A stretch of DNA of 16,187 bases from Bacteroidales bacterium (GCA_017647065.1 JAGCLI010000232.1:1-16187); one strand, 5' to 3'; shown: positions 8,377 through 14,521, counted from the first letter of the stretch. A program made the numbers and translations. Notes: generated from the sequence alone by a model not told the origin.

Positions 8377-8703
8377 ATGGAAAATAAAAATAGGGTTTTG
8401 AATCAAGAAAGGATTGCACGTTTTGCAAAGGCTATGGGACATCCTACGCGTATTGCAATTTTACAATTTCTTGCTAAACAAAGCACTTGCTATTTTGGAG
8501 ATATTCATGAGGAATTGCCAATTGCAAAGGCTACGGTTTCTCAACACTTAAAAGAATTGAAAGATGCGGGATTGATTCAAGGGGAGGTTGAAACGCCAAA
8601 GGTGAAGTATTGTATAAATCGTGAGAATTGGCGTTTGGCAAAGGAATTGTTTGGAGAGTTTTTTAATAATACGCTTTTAGAAAAAGAGGATTGTTGCAAA
8701 TAG
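8377..8703 (+). CDS. arsR: ArsR-family winged-helix repressor
   Basis: ArsR/SmtB repressors dimerise on operator DNA and release it when thiophilic metal or arsenic binds. This 108-residue protein has the family layout: the N-terminal helix ARFAKAMGHPTRIAILQFL (14-32), and the helix-turn-helix with recognition helix PIAKATVSQHLKELKDAGLI (48-67). The wing around GEVETPKVKYCI (69-80) follows. The ELCVCDL-type CxC of classical ArsR is absent from the recognition region. The cysteines are Cys38, Cys79, Cys106 and Cys107, the last two forming a C-terminal Cys-Cys pair next to an acidic residue. A sensing site made of Cys106/Cys107 plus another cysteine is likely but unproven. The ATG sits 22 bases after a perfect Bacteroidota promoter, and a 67-base gap with a second operator-like element leads into arsF. 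Alternative ligands such as antimony or another soft metal cannot be excluded. Confidence 0.85.
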   Translation: MENKNRVLNQERIARFAKAMGHPTRIAILQFLAKQSTCYFGDIHEELPIAKATVSQHLKELKDAGLIQGEVETPKVKYCINRENWRLAKELFGEFFNNTLLEKEDCCK

Positions 8704-8723
8704 CGACTATTCTCTTTTTTTGT

Positions 8724-8751
8724 AAATATTGTTCGTTGTTTTGCGAATTAC
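8724..8751 (+). promoter_or_regulatory. Putative ArsR operator, copy 2 (upstream of arsF)
   Basis: This second copy of the 28-base element (22/28 identical to 8335-8362) lies 19 bases before the arsF ATG. It carries a clean TTCG-N8-CGAA dyad (8732-8735 and 8744-8747) and includes TTGTTTTG at 8736-8743, a one-mismatch -7 box. No TTTG lies at the right distance upstream, so the second promoter is weaker than that of arsR. Confidence 0.5.
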
Positions 8752-8770
8752 TAACTTAATGATATAATTT

Positions 8771-9208
8771 ATGAATATGAAAAAATGTTTGTTTATGATT
8801 GCCCTTTGTGTAGGGTTTGTGGCTTGTTCTAATGACAAGTCTAAGAAAGATGAAAAGAAAGTTGATGTTAAGAAAAATGTAGTGGAGGTTCTTTACTTTC
8901 ATTCTTCGCAACGTTGTGCTACTTGTATGGCAATAGAGGAAAGTAGCAAAGAGTTGATAGAAAGAGAGTTTGTTGAGCAATTGCAAAAAGGTGATTTGAT
9001 GTTTCAATCAATAGATTTAACACAAAATGAGGCTCTTGCTAATAAATATGAGGTAGCTTGGTCTTCTTTGATTCTTGTTGATTATGATTCGAATTCAAAA
9101 GAGAGGGTGAGAAATCTTACTGATTTTGCTTTTGCTAATGCGTTGAGAAATTCGGAGGGGTTTAAGAAAGGTTTGCATCAAGAGATTGTAAAAATGTTAA
9201 ATAATTAG
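8771..9208 (+). CDS. arsF: ArsF-like thioredoxin-fold lipoprotein
   Basis: This 145-residue protein resembles the ArsF family, named for a subunit proposed to reduce nitroaromatic arsenicals together with ArsE. The first 19 residues form a lipoprotein signal (MNMKKCLFMIALCVGF, then VAC with Cys19 as the lipidation site), followed by a charged linker. The thioredoxin-like domain begins at about 37 (VVEVLYFHSSQRCATC) with the redox pair Cys49-x-x-Cys52, and continues through a strand (LMFQSIDLTQNEALANKYEV) and SSLILVDY. No cis-Pro is evident where thioredoxins have one (AWSSLIL). A start at 8777 is equally possible. It is 4 bases upstream of arsG, so co-transcribed. The signal peptide would place it outside the inner membrane, which is hard to reconcile with a cytoplasmic reductase. 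A general thiol-redox role is the alternative. Confidence 0.75.
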   Translation: MNMKKCLFMIALCVGFVACSNDKSKKDEKKVDVKKNVVEVLYFHSSQRCATCMAIEESSKELIEREFVEQLQKGDLMFQSIDLTQNEALANKYEVAWSSLILVDYDSNSKERVRNLTDFAFANALRNSEGFKKGLHQEIVKMLNN

Positions 9209-9212
9209 GGTT

Positions 9213-9920
9213 ATGGATTTTTTGCAATCATTATTGAATAGTTCTACAACGCCGATTTTAACCGCTTTTATTCTTGGACTTTTGACCGCTTTATCTCCTT
9301 GTCCTTTGGCAACAAATATTGCTTCTGTTGCTTACATTGTTAGAGATGTAGAAAAGAAAAGAACAATGTTTATCAATGGTTTGTTGTATGTGTTAGGACG
9401 TACGCTTTCTTATACATTGCTTGGAATAGTTCTTATACTTATTTTGAAAAGTGGCACAAGCTTATTTGGTGTTCAAAGGTTTATTGCAACATATGGAGAA
9501 AAGATTTTAGGACCTGCCTTACTTTTGATAGGGTTGTTTATGCTTTTTGGCAAGAATTTAAATCTTCCTTCTTTTTGTGTTAGTAATAAGAATACAAATC
9601 TTTCTTGTAAGGGAGGTTTTGGGGCTTTGCTTTTAGGCATTCTTTTTGCTTTGGCTTTTTGTCCAACAAGTTGTGTATTTTATTTTGGAATGCTTATACC
9701 AATCTCGGCAACTATTGCAATGGGATATTTTTTGCCTATTGTTTTTGCTATTGCTACCGGATTGCCTGTGTTGTTTGTCGCATGGATATTGGCTTTTAGC
9801 ACAAATAAAATAGGAGAGGTGTATGGTAAAATGCAACTAATGCAAAAATGGTTAAACATTGTAGTTGGAGTAATCTTTGTATTGATAGGAATTTATTATT
9901 GTATAACAATTTATATTTAA
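9213..9920 (+). CDS. arsG: ArsG/CcdA-like membrane protein (aromatic arsenical efflux or thiol transport)
   Basis: This 235-residue integral membrane protein belongs to the CcdA/DsbD-like superfamily. The ArsG branch is described as an efflux permease for aromatic aminoarsenicals. Six hydrophobic segments are visible, at about 13-29, 56-78, 98-113, 136-150, 155-190 (long, perhaps two) and 213-233. Two cysteines hold the CcdA positions: Cys30 in ALSPCPLATN at the first helix, and Cys150 in LAFCPTSC, with Cys154 just after. CcdA uses this pair to pass electrons across the membrane. The short loop between segments three and four adds Cys122 and Cys132. It lies 4 bases after arsF and 6 before the CxxC thioredoxin. 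It could export an arsenical, or relay electrons between the cytoplasmic thioredoxin and the ArsF lipoprotein; the sequence alone does not decide. Confidence 0.8.
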   Translation: MDFLQSLLNSSTTPILTAFILGLLTALSPCPLATNIASVAYIVRDVEKKRTMFINGLLYVLGRTLSYTLLGIVLILILKSGTSLFGVQRFIATYGEKILGPALLLIGLFMLFGKNLNLPSFCVSNKNTNLSCKGGFGALLLGILFALAFCPTSCVFYFGMLIPISATIAMGYFLPIVFAIATGLPVLFVAWILAFSTNKIGEVYGKMQLMQKWLNIVVGVIFVLIGIYYCITIYI

Positions 9921-9926
9921 AAAATT

Positions 9927-10160
9927 ATGGAAGTAAAGGTTTTAGGTACAGGTTGTGCAAAGTGTAAAACAACCTTTAAAACAATAGAAAAAGTAATTAA
10001 AGACAATGGTCTTGATATTCAAGTTGTGAAGGTGGAGGATATTTCGGAGATTTTGTCTTATAATATTCTTTCTACCCCTGCTATAATCGTAAATGGCGAG
10101 GTGAAAATAAAGGGTAGAGTGCCAAATGAAAGTGAAATAAAAGAAATATTGGGATTATGA
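9927..10160 (+). CDS. Small CxxC thioredoxin (TM0996/MTH895 glutaredoxin-like family; ArsE position)
   Basis: This 77-residue cytoplasmic thiol-redox protein has the whole fold of the MTH895/TM0996 family. The N-terminal strand and active site are MEVKVLGTGCAKCKTT (Cys10-x-x-Cys13), and the cis-proline loop is STPAIIVNGEVKIKGRVP (49-66). No signal peptide is present. Such proteins are repeatedly found beside ArsP-type permeases. In the arsEFG arrangement this would be the ArsE-like partner, but I leave the symbol blank because ArsE assignment by sequence is uncertain. The stop overlaps the permease ATG by four bases (ATGA), implying tight translational coupling. A likely job is to reduce an arsenical or to supply electrons to the ArsG-like protein. 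Confidence 0.85.
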   Translation: MEVKVLGTGCAKCKTTFKTIEKVIKDNGLDIQVVKVEDISEILSYNILSTPAIIVNGEVKIKGRVPNESEIKEILGL

Positions 10161-11125
10161 TACAAAGGTTTGCAGATTGGTTGGTTTATGATGTGTTTTC
10201 GTTGGAGGAAACTTCACAATTGGCAATAGCGGTTAATTTTTTCTTTTACGATAGTGTGAAGATAATTTTGCTACTCTTTACAATTAGTATTATAATGGGG
10301 ATTATAAATGCGTATTTCCCGATAGAGCGTCTTAGGAATTATCTTTCAACACATAAACTTTATGGTTTGGATTATTTTCTTGCGGCTTTGTTTGGTGGAA
10401 TTACGCCTTTTTGTTCTTGTTCTTCGGTGCCTCTTTTTATGGGTTTTGTAAAGGGTGGTATTCCTTTGGGTGTAACGCTTACTTTTTTGATTTCTTCGCC
10501 CTTGATTAGCGAAATAGCGATTGCAATGTTTCTTGGAACTTTTGGTATTAAGGCAACTCTTATCTATATCGTAAGTGGAATGGTTTTATCTATGATAGCG
10601 GGATTTGTTTTGGGTAAGATGCGTCTTGAATCTTTATTAAGCAATTGGGTAAAGAATGCTCAAAGAGAATCGTCTTTGCAAACTAAGGCGTGGGAAATGG
10701 AAAAAACTCCTTTTCTTAAACGTTTGCCAATTATTGCAAAGGATTCTTTGAAAATAGTCAAAGGTGTGTTGATTTATATCTTGATAGGAATTGGTATTGG
10801 TGCGACAATGCATGGTTATGTGCCTGAGGGATTTTTTGAAAATTATCTTTCCTCTCAAAATTGGTGGGGTGTGCCTTTGGCGGTCTTGGTTGCGGTGCCT
10901 ATCTATGCTAATGCGGCGGGAGTTGTTCCTATTGTGGAGGTTTTTGTTGCAAAGGGTATTCCTCTTGGTACTGCAATTGCTTTTATGATGGCTATAATAG
11001 GGCTTTCGATTCCCGAGGCAACTATGTTAAAAAAGGTAATGACTTGGCGATTGATTGGAATATTTTTTGGAGTTGTAAGTTTGTTGATTGTAATATCGGG
11101 TTATTTGTTTAATTGGATTTTATAA
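10157..11125 (+). CDS. ArsP-type permease (predicted permease family, DUF318)
   Basis: This 322-residue inner-membrane protein fits the ArsP_1/DUF318 permease family, some members of which export trivalent organoarsenicals. Two related halves are visible. The first carries LFGGITPFCSCSSVPLFMGF (79-98) with Cys86 and Cys88, followed by GGIPLGVTLTFLISSPLISE. The second carries VPIYANAAGVVPIVEVFVAKG, followed by IPLGTAIAFMMAIIGLSIPE. About eight transmembrane segments are expected, separated by a charged cytoplasmic loop at about 155-195. The paired cysteines suit a soft-metal thiolate path. It is the last gene of the ars operon, overlapping the thioredoxin by four bases. A bidirectional hairpin terminator lies 41 bases downstream. 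Substrate is inferred from context; other members of the family have no known substrate. Confidence 0.85.
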   Translation: MIQRFADWLVYDVFSLEETSQLAIAVNFFFYDSVKIILLLFTISIIMGIINAYFPIERLRNYLSTHKLYGLDYFLAALFGGITPFCSCSSVPLFMGFVKGGIPLGVTLTFLISSPLISEIAIAMFLGTFGIKATLIYIVSGMVLSMIAGFVLGKMRLESLLSNWVKNAQRESSLQTKAWEMEKTPFLKRLPIIAKDSLKIVKGVLIYILIGIGIGATMHGYVPEGFFENYLSSQNWWGVPLAVLVAVPIYANAAGVVPIVEVFVAKGIPLGTAIAFMMAIIGLSIPEATMLKKVMTWRLIGIFFGVVSLLIVISGYLFNWIL

Positions 11126-11165
11126 TTGAAAAAATAAAACCAAGAAAGGAAATAACGAAACAAAG

Positions 11166-11206
11166 AAAGAATCGGTTGAATCTTTGAAAGACGCAACCGA
11201 TTCTTT
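11166..11206. terminator. Bidirectional hairpin terminator, ars operon / crt-hbd operon
   Basis: A perfect 13-bp stem (AAAGAATCGGTTG at 11166-11178, CAACCGATTCTTT at 11194-11206) has a 15-base loop that is itself partly self-complementary. It lies between the convergent permease and hbd genes. T-rich sequence follows on both strands, better on the reverse one. Confidence 0.8.
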
Positions 11207-11236
11207 GATTTAATCTACCGCAAGGGGTATTCGTTT

Positions 11237-12076
11237 TTAATATTTGTAGAATCCTTCGCCTGTTTTTCTTCCCAACAAACCAGCTCTTACCATTTTTCTC
11301 AACAATGGGTGAGGACGGTATTTAGGATCTCCGTATTCGTTGTAAAGAACTTCCATGATAGCAAGACAAACGTCCAATCCGATAAGGTCTCCCAAAGCAA
11401 GAGGTCCCATAGGATGGTTTGCACCAAGTTTCATTGCAGTATCGATTTCCTCAGCACTTGCAACGCCGTCAGCCAATATGCCAACACCCTCATTAACCAA
11501 AGGAATCAATATTCTGTTCACAACAAAGCCCGGAGCCTCATTTACTTTAACAGGAACTTTTCCCATTTCGGTTGCAAGGTTTACAATCTTTTCGCAAACC
11601 TCTTCGCTTGTCTTTTGTCCCTTTATAACCTCTACAAGCTTCATTACAGGAGCCGGATTGAAGAAGTGCATACCTATGAATCTCTCCGGACGATCTGTGC
11701 AAGCAGCTATTTCAGTTATTGAAAGAGATGAAGTATTTGTTGCGAAAATTGTTTCAGGCTTGCAAATCTTGCTAAGTTCTGCAAACACCTCTTTTTTTAA
11801 TTCCATTTCCTCTACAGCTGCCTCTATCACCAAATCAACATCCGCAAGTTGAGAATACTCGGTTGTTGTGCTGATGTTAGCAAGGGTTGCGTCCATTGCC
11901 GCTTGTTCTATTTTGCCTTTTTCAACAAGTTTTGCCAATCCTTTGCTGATTCTTGCAACCGCCTTATCCAAGCTTGCCTGACTACGACTTTTTACTATAA
12001 CCTGCATTCCTGCTTGAGCGAATGCTTGAACCACTCCGGAACCCATTGTTCCTGTTCCTATTACACAAATTTTCAT
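11237..12076 (-). CDS. hbd: 3-hydroxybutyryl-CoA dehydrogenase
   Basis: Hbd interconverts acetoacetyl-CoA and (S)-3-hydroxybutyryl-CoA with NAD(P)H, in the cytoplasm. The 279-residue length is that of bacterial single-domain-pair Hbd. The Rossmann motif is [11 protein letters not shown] (5-15). The catalytic residues line up by spacing with human HAD: Ser116 (NTSSLSIT), His137 ([15 protein letters not shown]), Glu149 and Asn187 ([10 protein letters not shown]). The C-terminal dimerisation domain ends [11 protein letters not shown], the family ending. It follows crt by 26 bases on the same strand, so the two form an operon converting acetoacetyl-CoA to crotonyl-CoA. Thiolase, butyryl-CoA dehydrogenase and etf genes are not in the window. 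Butyrate formation is the likely pathway in an anaerobe; fatty-acid or amino-acid breakdown is an alternative. G+C is higher here than in the cas genes. Confidence 0.95.
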   Translation of the reverse strand: MKICVIGTGTMGSGVVQAFAQAGMQVIVKSRSQASLDKAVARISKGLAKLVEKGKIEQAAMDATLANISTTTEYSQLADVDLVIEAAVEEMELKKEVFAELSKICKPETIFATNTSSLSITEIAACTDRPERFIGMHFFNPAPVMKLVEVIKGQKTSEEVCEKIVNLATEMGKVPVKVNEAPGFVVNRILIPLVNEGVGILADGVASAEEIDTAMKLGANHPMGPLALGDLIGLDVCLAIMEVLYNEYGDPKYRPHPLLRKMVRAGLLGRKTGEGFYKY

Positions 12077-12102
12077 TTTGTTTATGTTTTAATTGTTAAT
12101 CA

Positions 12103-12879
12103 TTATTTGCCGTTGAAAACTGCTTTTTCTTTGTTTAAGAAAGCACGCATACCGTCTTTTTGGTCTTGACTTGCGAAGCATTTTCCGAAAAGCTTGGTTT
12201 CGTACTCTATAGCTTTGTCTGCACATAAGTCATACTCCTCATTGATACATTCTTTTGCGTAAGCAACAGCCAAAGGAGCGTTTACAATTATGCTTTCAGC
12301 CAATTTAACAGCTTCGTTCATAAGTTCCGTTTGTTCATAAACAGCATTTACCAATCCGATTCTCAAAGCTTCATCTGCTTTTATTGGTTTGCCGGTAAAG
12401 ATAAGCTGTTTTGCCATTCCCATTCCAACGAGTTTAGCAAGACGATAAGTTCCGCTGAATCCCGGAACAATACCTAAGCCGACCTCAGGCTGACCGAATC
12501 TTGCGTTTGCTGAACATATTCTTATGTCGCAAGCCATCGCCAATTCGCAACCGCCACCTAAAGCAAAGCCATTAACGGCTGCAATCACGGGAATAGGAAG
12601 TGTCTCAATCTTTCTAAACACATCTGCACCGCGTTTTCCGAAGGCTTCTCCCTCAGCTTGGTTTAGGTTTGCCATTTCCGAGATGTCTGCTCCTGCGACA
12701 AAAGATTTCTCTCCATCTCCGGTGATTATCAAAACCCTTGTGTCTTTCTCTATATTTGAAACAAAGTCGTTAATCTCCGCAAGTATGGTTGAATTTAATG
12801 CGTTAAGCGATTTTGGAGCCGAAATCGTAAGAATGAGAATCTCTCCACGTTTTTCTGATTTCAAGAAGTTGTATTCCAT
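12103..12879 (-). CDS. crt: Enoyl-CoA hydratase / crotonase
   Basis: This crotonase-fold enzyme hydrates or dehydrates short-chain enoyl-CoA (3-hydroxybutyryl-CoA to crotonyl-CoA). The 258-residue length is standard. The oxyanion hole comes from SFVAGADISEM (59-69) and NGFALGGGCEL (103-113), and both catalytic glutamates are present: Glu112 (GGGCELAMACD) and Glu132 (GQPEVGLGIVPGFSGT). The last block reads FSGT where many homologues have GGT. It is the first gene of a two-gene operon with hbd, and the paired functions strongly support crotonase activity on C4 substrates. A Bacteroidota promoter at 12930-12961 would give a leader of about 44 bases. Other crotonase-fold activities are less likely given both glutamates and the neighbour. 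Confidence 0.92.
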   Translation of the reverse strand: MEYNFLKSEKRGEILILTISAPKSLNALNSTILAEINDFVSNIEKDTRVLIITGDGEKSFVAGADISEMANLNQAEGEAFGKRGADVFRKIETLPIPVIAAVNGFALGGGCELAMACDIRICSANARFGQPEVGLGIVPGFSGTYRLAKLVGMGMAKQLIFTGKPIKADEALRIGLVNAVYEQTELMNEAVKLAESIIVNAPLAVAYAKECINEEYDLCADKAIEYETKLFGKCFASQDQKDGMRAFLNKEKAVFNGK

Positions 12880-12929
12880 GATTTTTTTCTTTTGTATTTA
12901 ATTAAAATATACGCTTTCAAAAACAAGTG

Positions 12930-12961
12930 CAAATGTACATAAAATTTGCAAAGCGAACAAT
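12930..12961 (-). promoter_or_regulatory. crt-hbd promoter
   Basis: On the reverse strand, ATTG (12958-12961), a 20-base spacer and TACATTTG (12930-12937) approximate TTTG-N19-TAnnTTTG, with a perfect -7 box. The -7 box is 50 bases upstream of the crt ATG. The A-rich tandem repeat begins about 30 bases further upstream. Confidence 0.6.
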
Positions 12962-12991
12962 GAAAAAATGAATCTTTGTTTCGCTTTACTG

Positions 12992-13118
12992 AAATCAAGA
13001 AATAATTTAATAAAATCAAGAATTATTTTACTGAAATCAAGAAAAAAACACACTAAAACAAAGAAATATTTCTATAAAATCAAGAAAAAATCAACTAAAA
13101 CAAAGAAAAATTCGGCGT
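12992..13118. repeat. Six degenerate A-rich tandem units, period about 21 bp
   Basis: Units begin at 12992, 13013, 13034, 13056, 13077 and 13098, each opening with AAATCAAG or AAACAAAG, then an A tract and an AT-rich end such as ACTA or ACTG. Spacings are 21, 21, 22, 21 and 21 bases. The single 22-base unit breaks any protein frame while the DNA pattern continues, so the repeat is DNA-level. A tracts repeating on two helical turns could bend the DNA upstream of the crt promoter. Confidence 0.7.
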
Positions 13119-13263
13119 TTTTAGTACTTGAAAATGTTAAGTCTTTGATTTTGCGACTTTTGGTTAAGGTTTTGTATTCTTAAGGTTTGCTGTCGGGAAT
13201 CTTTTGTTTGAAGATATAGCAAGCATTTGGGCTTAATGCTTAATGAAAGTGTTTTATTTTGTG

Positions 13264-13289
13264 ACAAAACGCTCGCAAGTCAAATTAAA
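13264..13289 (+). repeat. 26-bp perfect direct repeat, copy 1 (beside the hepT stop)
   Basis: The repeat starts ACAAAACGCTCGCAAG and is identical over 26 bases to 13984-14009; both flanking bases differ. It ends two bases before the hepT stop codon on the reverse strand. Unlike copy 2, it lacks the matching right arm that would make a terminator. Confidence 0.9.
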
Positions 13290-13291
13290 AC

Positions 13292-13636
13292 TTATATTTT
13301 CGCTAATAATTTAACAAGTTGATTTTTCAAAACAGGCAAATCCTCTTGTACAGTCGTCCAAACTTTTTTCGGAGAAATAGTATAATAACCATGAACTAAA
13401 ACATGACGCATCTTTTCTATTACTTGCCAAGGGATAAATTGGTGGGATAATTTGAAATCTTTTGTAAGCATATAAGATGCTTCGCCAATAATTTCTATGT
13501 TTTTAACGACTGCATAAAATAATATCTTACTTTGCTCGAATTCTTCTACACTTAAGTTTGCCGTAAACTCTTCTACATTATTTATTGCAAAGAGCATGTG
13601 TTCTATCCTGCCTTTATCTTTAACAGTCTCTCTCAT
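13292..13636 (-). CDS. hepT: HepT-type HEPN ribonuclease toxin
   Basis: HEPN-domain toxin of the MntA/HepT system, an RNase whose activity is blocked when MntA adenylylates its active-site tyrosine. The 114-residue all-helical protein is standard length. It carries the complete RX4HXY motif as RHVLVHGY: Arg77, His82 and Tyr84, preceded by IPWQVIEKM, a typical HepT approach to the motif. Upstream helices include IEIIGEASYML (47-57). The ATG overlaps the upstream mntA by 17 bases, so translation is coupled and antitoxin is made first. All active-site residues are intact, so the toxin should be functional. A 26-bp direct repeat brackets the pair. Targets and trigger are unknown. Confidence 0.9.
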   Translation of the reverse strand: MRETVKDKGRIEHMLFAINNVEEFTANLSVEEFEQSKILFYAVVKNIEIIGEASYMLTKDFKLSHQFIPWQVIEKMRHVLVHGYYTISPKKVWTTVQEDLPVLKNQLVKLLAKI

Positions 13637-13937
13637 ATATCAAAATCTTATCTTTATTTGCGGTTTCGTTTGCAAAAGGTAATAGGGAACCTTCTTCAAC
13701 TAAGTCAACTTTATGGTTGAGTATGTTTTCTAATTGACAGATTATGTCAGCGTATCTAAAAAGACTGATTTTAGCATCCTTGTCAAAAGAAACAAGAATG
13801 TCTATATCACTTTGCTCAGTCTCCTCTCCACGAGAATAAGAGCCGAATAACCAAGCCTTATTTATTGGTTGAGTAGAAAAAAACTTCTGAATAGAAGGAA
13901 TAATTTGACTTTGAGTGATGCTGTTCATGGTAAACAT
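13620..13937 (-). CDS. mntA: MntA-type minimal nucleotidyltransferase antitoxin
   Basis: MNT-domain protein that neutralises HepT by transferring AMP units to its active-site tyrosine. The polymerase-beta-like motif is complete: Gly32-Ser33, ten residues, Asp44-x-Asp46 (LFGSYSRGEETEQSDIDILV), with the third acidic residue Asp78 in HKVDLVEEG. Length is 105 residues. The start may be the ATG at 13937 or at 13928 (MNSITQ). An exact Bacteroidota promoter ends 16 bases upstream of the first ATG, which would leave a leader of only about 10 bases for that start or about 19 for the other. The gene precedes hepT and overlaps it by 17 bases. Confidence 0.9.
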   Translation of the reverse strand: MFTMNSITQSQIIPSIQKFFSTQPINKAWLFGSYSRGEETEQSDIDILVSFDKDAKISLFRYADIICQLENILNHKVDLVEEGSLLPFANETANKDKILIYERDC

Positions 13938-13953
13938 CTTTTAATATTAACTG

Positions 13954-13984
13954 CAAAAATAACAATTTTATTATTATAAACAAA
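13954..13984 (-). promoter_or_regulatory. mntA-hepT promoter
   Basis: On the reverse strand, TTTG (13981-13984), a 19-base spacer and TATTTTTG (13954-13961) match the Bacteroidota consensus exactly. The -33 box shares its outer base with the start of the 26-bp repeat and overlaps the terminator stem of the upstream lipoprotein gene. Confidence 0.75.
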
Positions 13985-14034
13985 CAAAACGCTCGCAAGT
14001 CAAATTAAAGTAAAGACTCACGAGCGTTTTGTTT
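13982..14034 (-). terminator. Hairpin terminator of the small lipoprotein gene
   Basis: A perfect 14-bp stem (AAACAAAACGCTCG at 13982-13995, CGAGCGTTTTGTTT at 14021-14034) has a 25-base loop. On the reverse strand it lies 36 bases after the lipoprotein stop and runs into T-rich sequence (TTTTGTTTGTTT). It contains copy 2 of the 26-bp repeat. Confidence 0.8.
13984..14009 (+). repeat. 26-bp perfect direct repeat, copy 2 (within terminator)
   Basis: Identical over 26 bases to 13264-13289, in the same orientation, exactly 720 bp away. This copy forms the left arm and part of the loop of a terminator hairpin, so it is likely the ancestral copy. The mntA-hepT pair lies wholly between the copies. 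Confidence 0.9.
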
Positions 14035-14070
14035 TGAGTTGAAAAGAGATTGTTTTCTCTTTCTTTTTTC

Positions 14071-14418
14071 TTATCTGAATTGAATAATATCTGCTGTTGC
14101 TATAACGGTTTTTGTCGATACAAACCAAACGCGTTTTGTTGATTTTGTAACAGAAATGTTTATTAGAGCTTGATTAGCCTTTAATTTGGCGTTTTCTCTT
14201 AATTTATTTATTGCTTCTTGTTCAGGATTACCTCCGCCAAATCCAAAAACGTATGTTACATCTGCCTCTGCCTGTGCTGAACCTACGTATTCAAAGTTTG
14301 CAGTGTTAAGTACAGCGTTGTCATTTATCGAAAGCAAGTTGCTATTTTTTACTGCACAACTTTGCATTCCTAATGCAAGAGCAATTATTGCTAATGCCAT
14401 AAAGATTTTCCTTTTCAT
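14071..14418 (-). CDS. Small lipoprotein of unknown function
   Basis: A 115-residue protein with a lipoprotein signal peptide: MKRKIFMALAIIALALGMQ, then SC, with Cys21 as the lipid-attachment residue. The mature part has the stretches NFEYVGSAQAEADVTYVFGF, a glycine-rich turn (GGGNPEQEA), a helix (INKLRENAKLKANQALIN) and a final strand-rich part (VTKSTKRVWFVSTKTVIATADIIQF). This layout is familiar from short Bacteroidota surface or periplasmic lipoproteins, vaguely like TRL/DUF6567-type proteins, but I cannot assign a function. It has its own promoter, divergent from the DPP III gene, and a strong terminator. The protein is complete. Confidence 0.85.
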   Translation of the reverse strand: MKRKIFMALAIIALALGMQSCAVKNSNLLSINDNAVLNTANFEYVGSAQAEADVTYVFGFGGGNPEQEAINKLRENAKLKANQALINISVTKSTKRVWFVSTKTVIATADIIQFR

Positions 14419-14456
14419 ATCCGTTATATTTTTAGTTGTGATTAAATTATTTTTCG

Positions 14457-14486
14457 CAAAAGTACTAATTTTCCTTGGATTGCAAA
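14457..14486 (-). promoter_or_regulatory. Promoter of the small lipoprotein gene
   Basis: On the reverse strand, TTTG (14483-14486), an 18-base spacer and TACTTTTG (14457-14464) give a near-perfect Bacteroidota promoter, 38 bases upstream of the ATG. Confidence 0.7.
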
Positions 14487-14521
14487 GAATAAACTCTAAA
14501 AAGGAGAATATTTTTCTTCGA

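Larger units (their letters stand above)
12880..13291. other. Non-coding region with crt promoter and A-rich tandem repeats
   Basis: This 412-base gap contains the crt promoter (12930-12961), the 21-bp-period repeats (12992-13118), a small hairpin (AAGCATT at 13221-13227, AATGCTT at 13235-13241) and one copy of the 26-bp repeat (13264-13289). An open frame of 71 codons (12968-13183) is lysine-rich and generated by the repeats; I do not accept it as a gene. I see nothing else coding here. Confidence 0.6.

Noticed and set aside
8704..8770. Strong second promoter before arsF
   Set aside because: The -7 box has a mismatch and no TTTG lies at 19 bases, so only the operator-like element is reported.
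11309..12169. Open frames opposite hbd and the 3' part of crt on the + strand
   Set aside because: They are shadows of well-conserved enzymes; their products show no recognisable motif.
12992..13118. CRISPR-like reading of the tandem units
   Set aside because: Units are contiguous, about 21 bp and degenerate, with no spacers of distinct sequence.
12968..13183. 71-codon lysine-rich frame in the crt-hepT gap
   Set aside because: It is produced by the A-rich 21-bp repeats; a 22-base unit shifts the repeat's frame while the DNA pattern persists, and no promoter or homology supports it.
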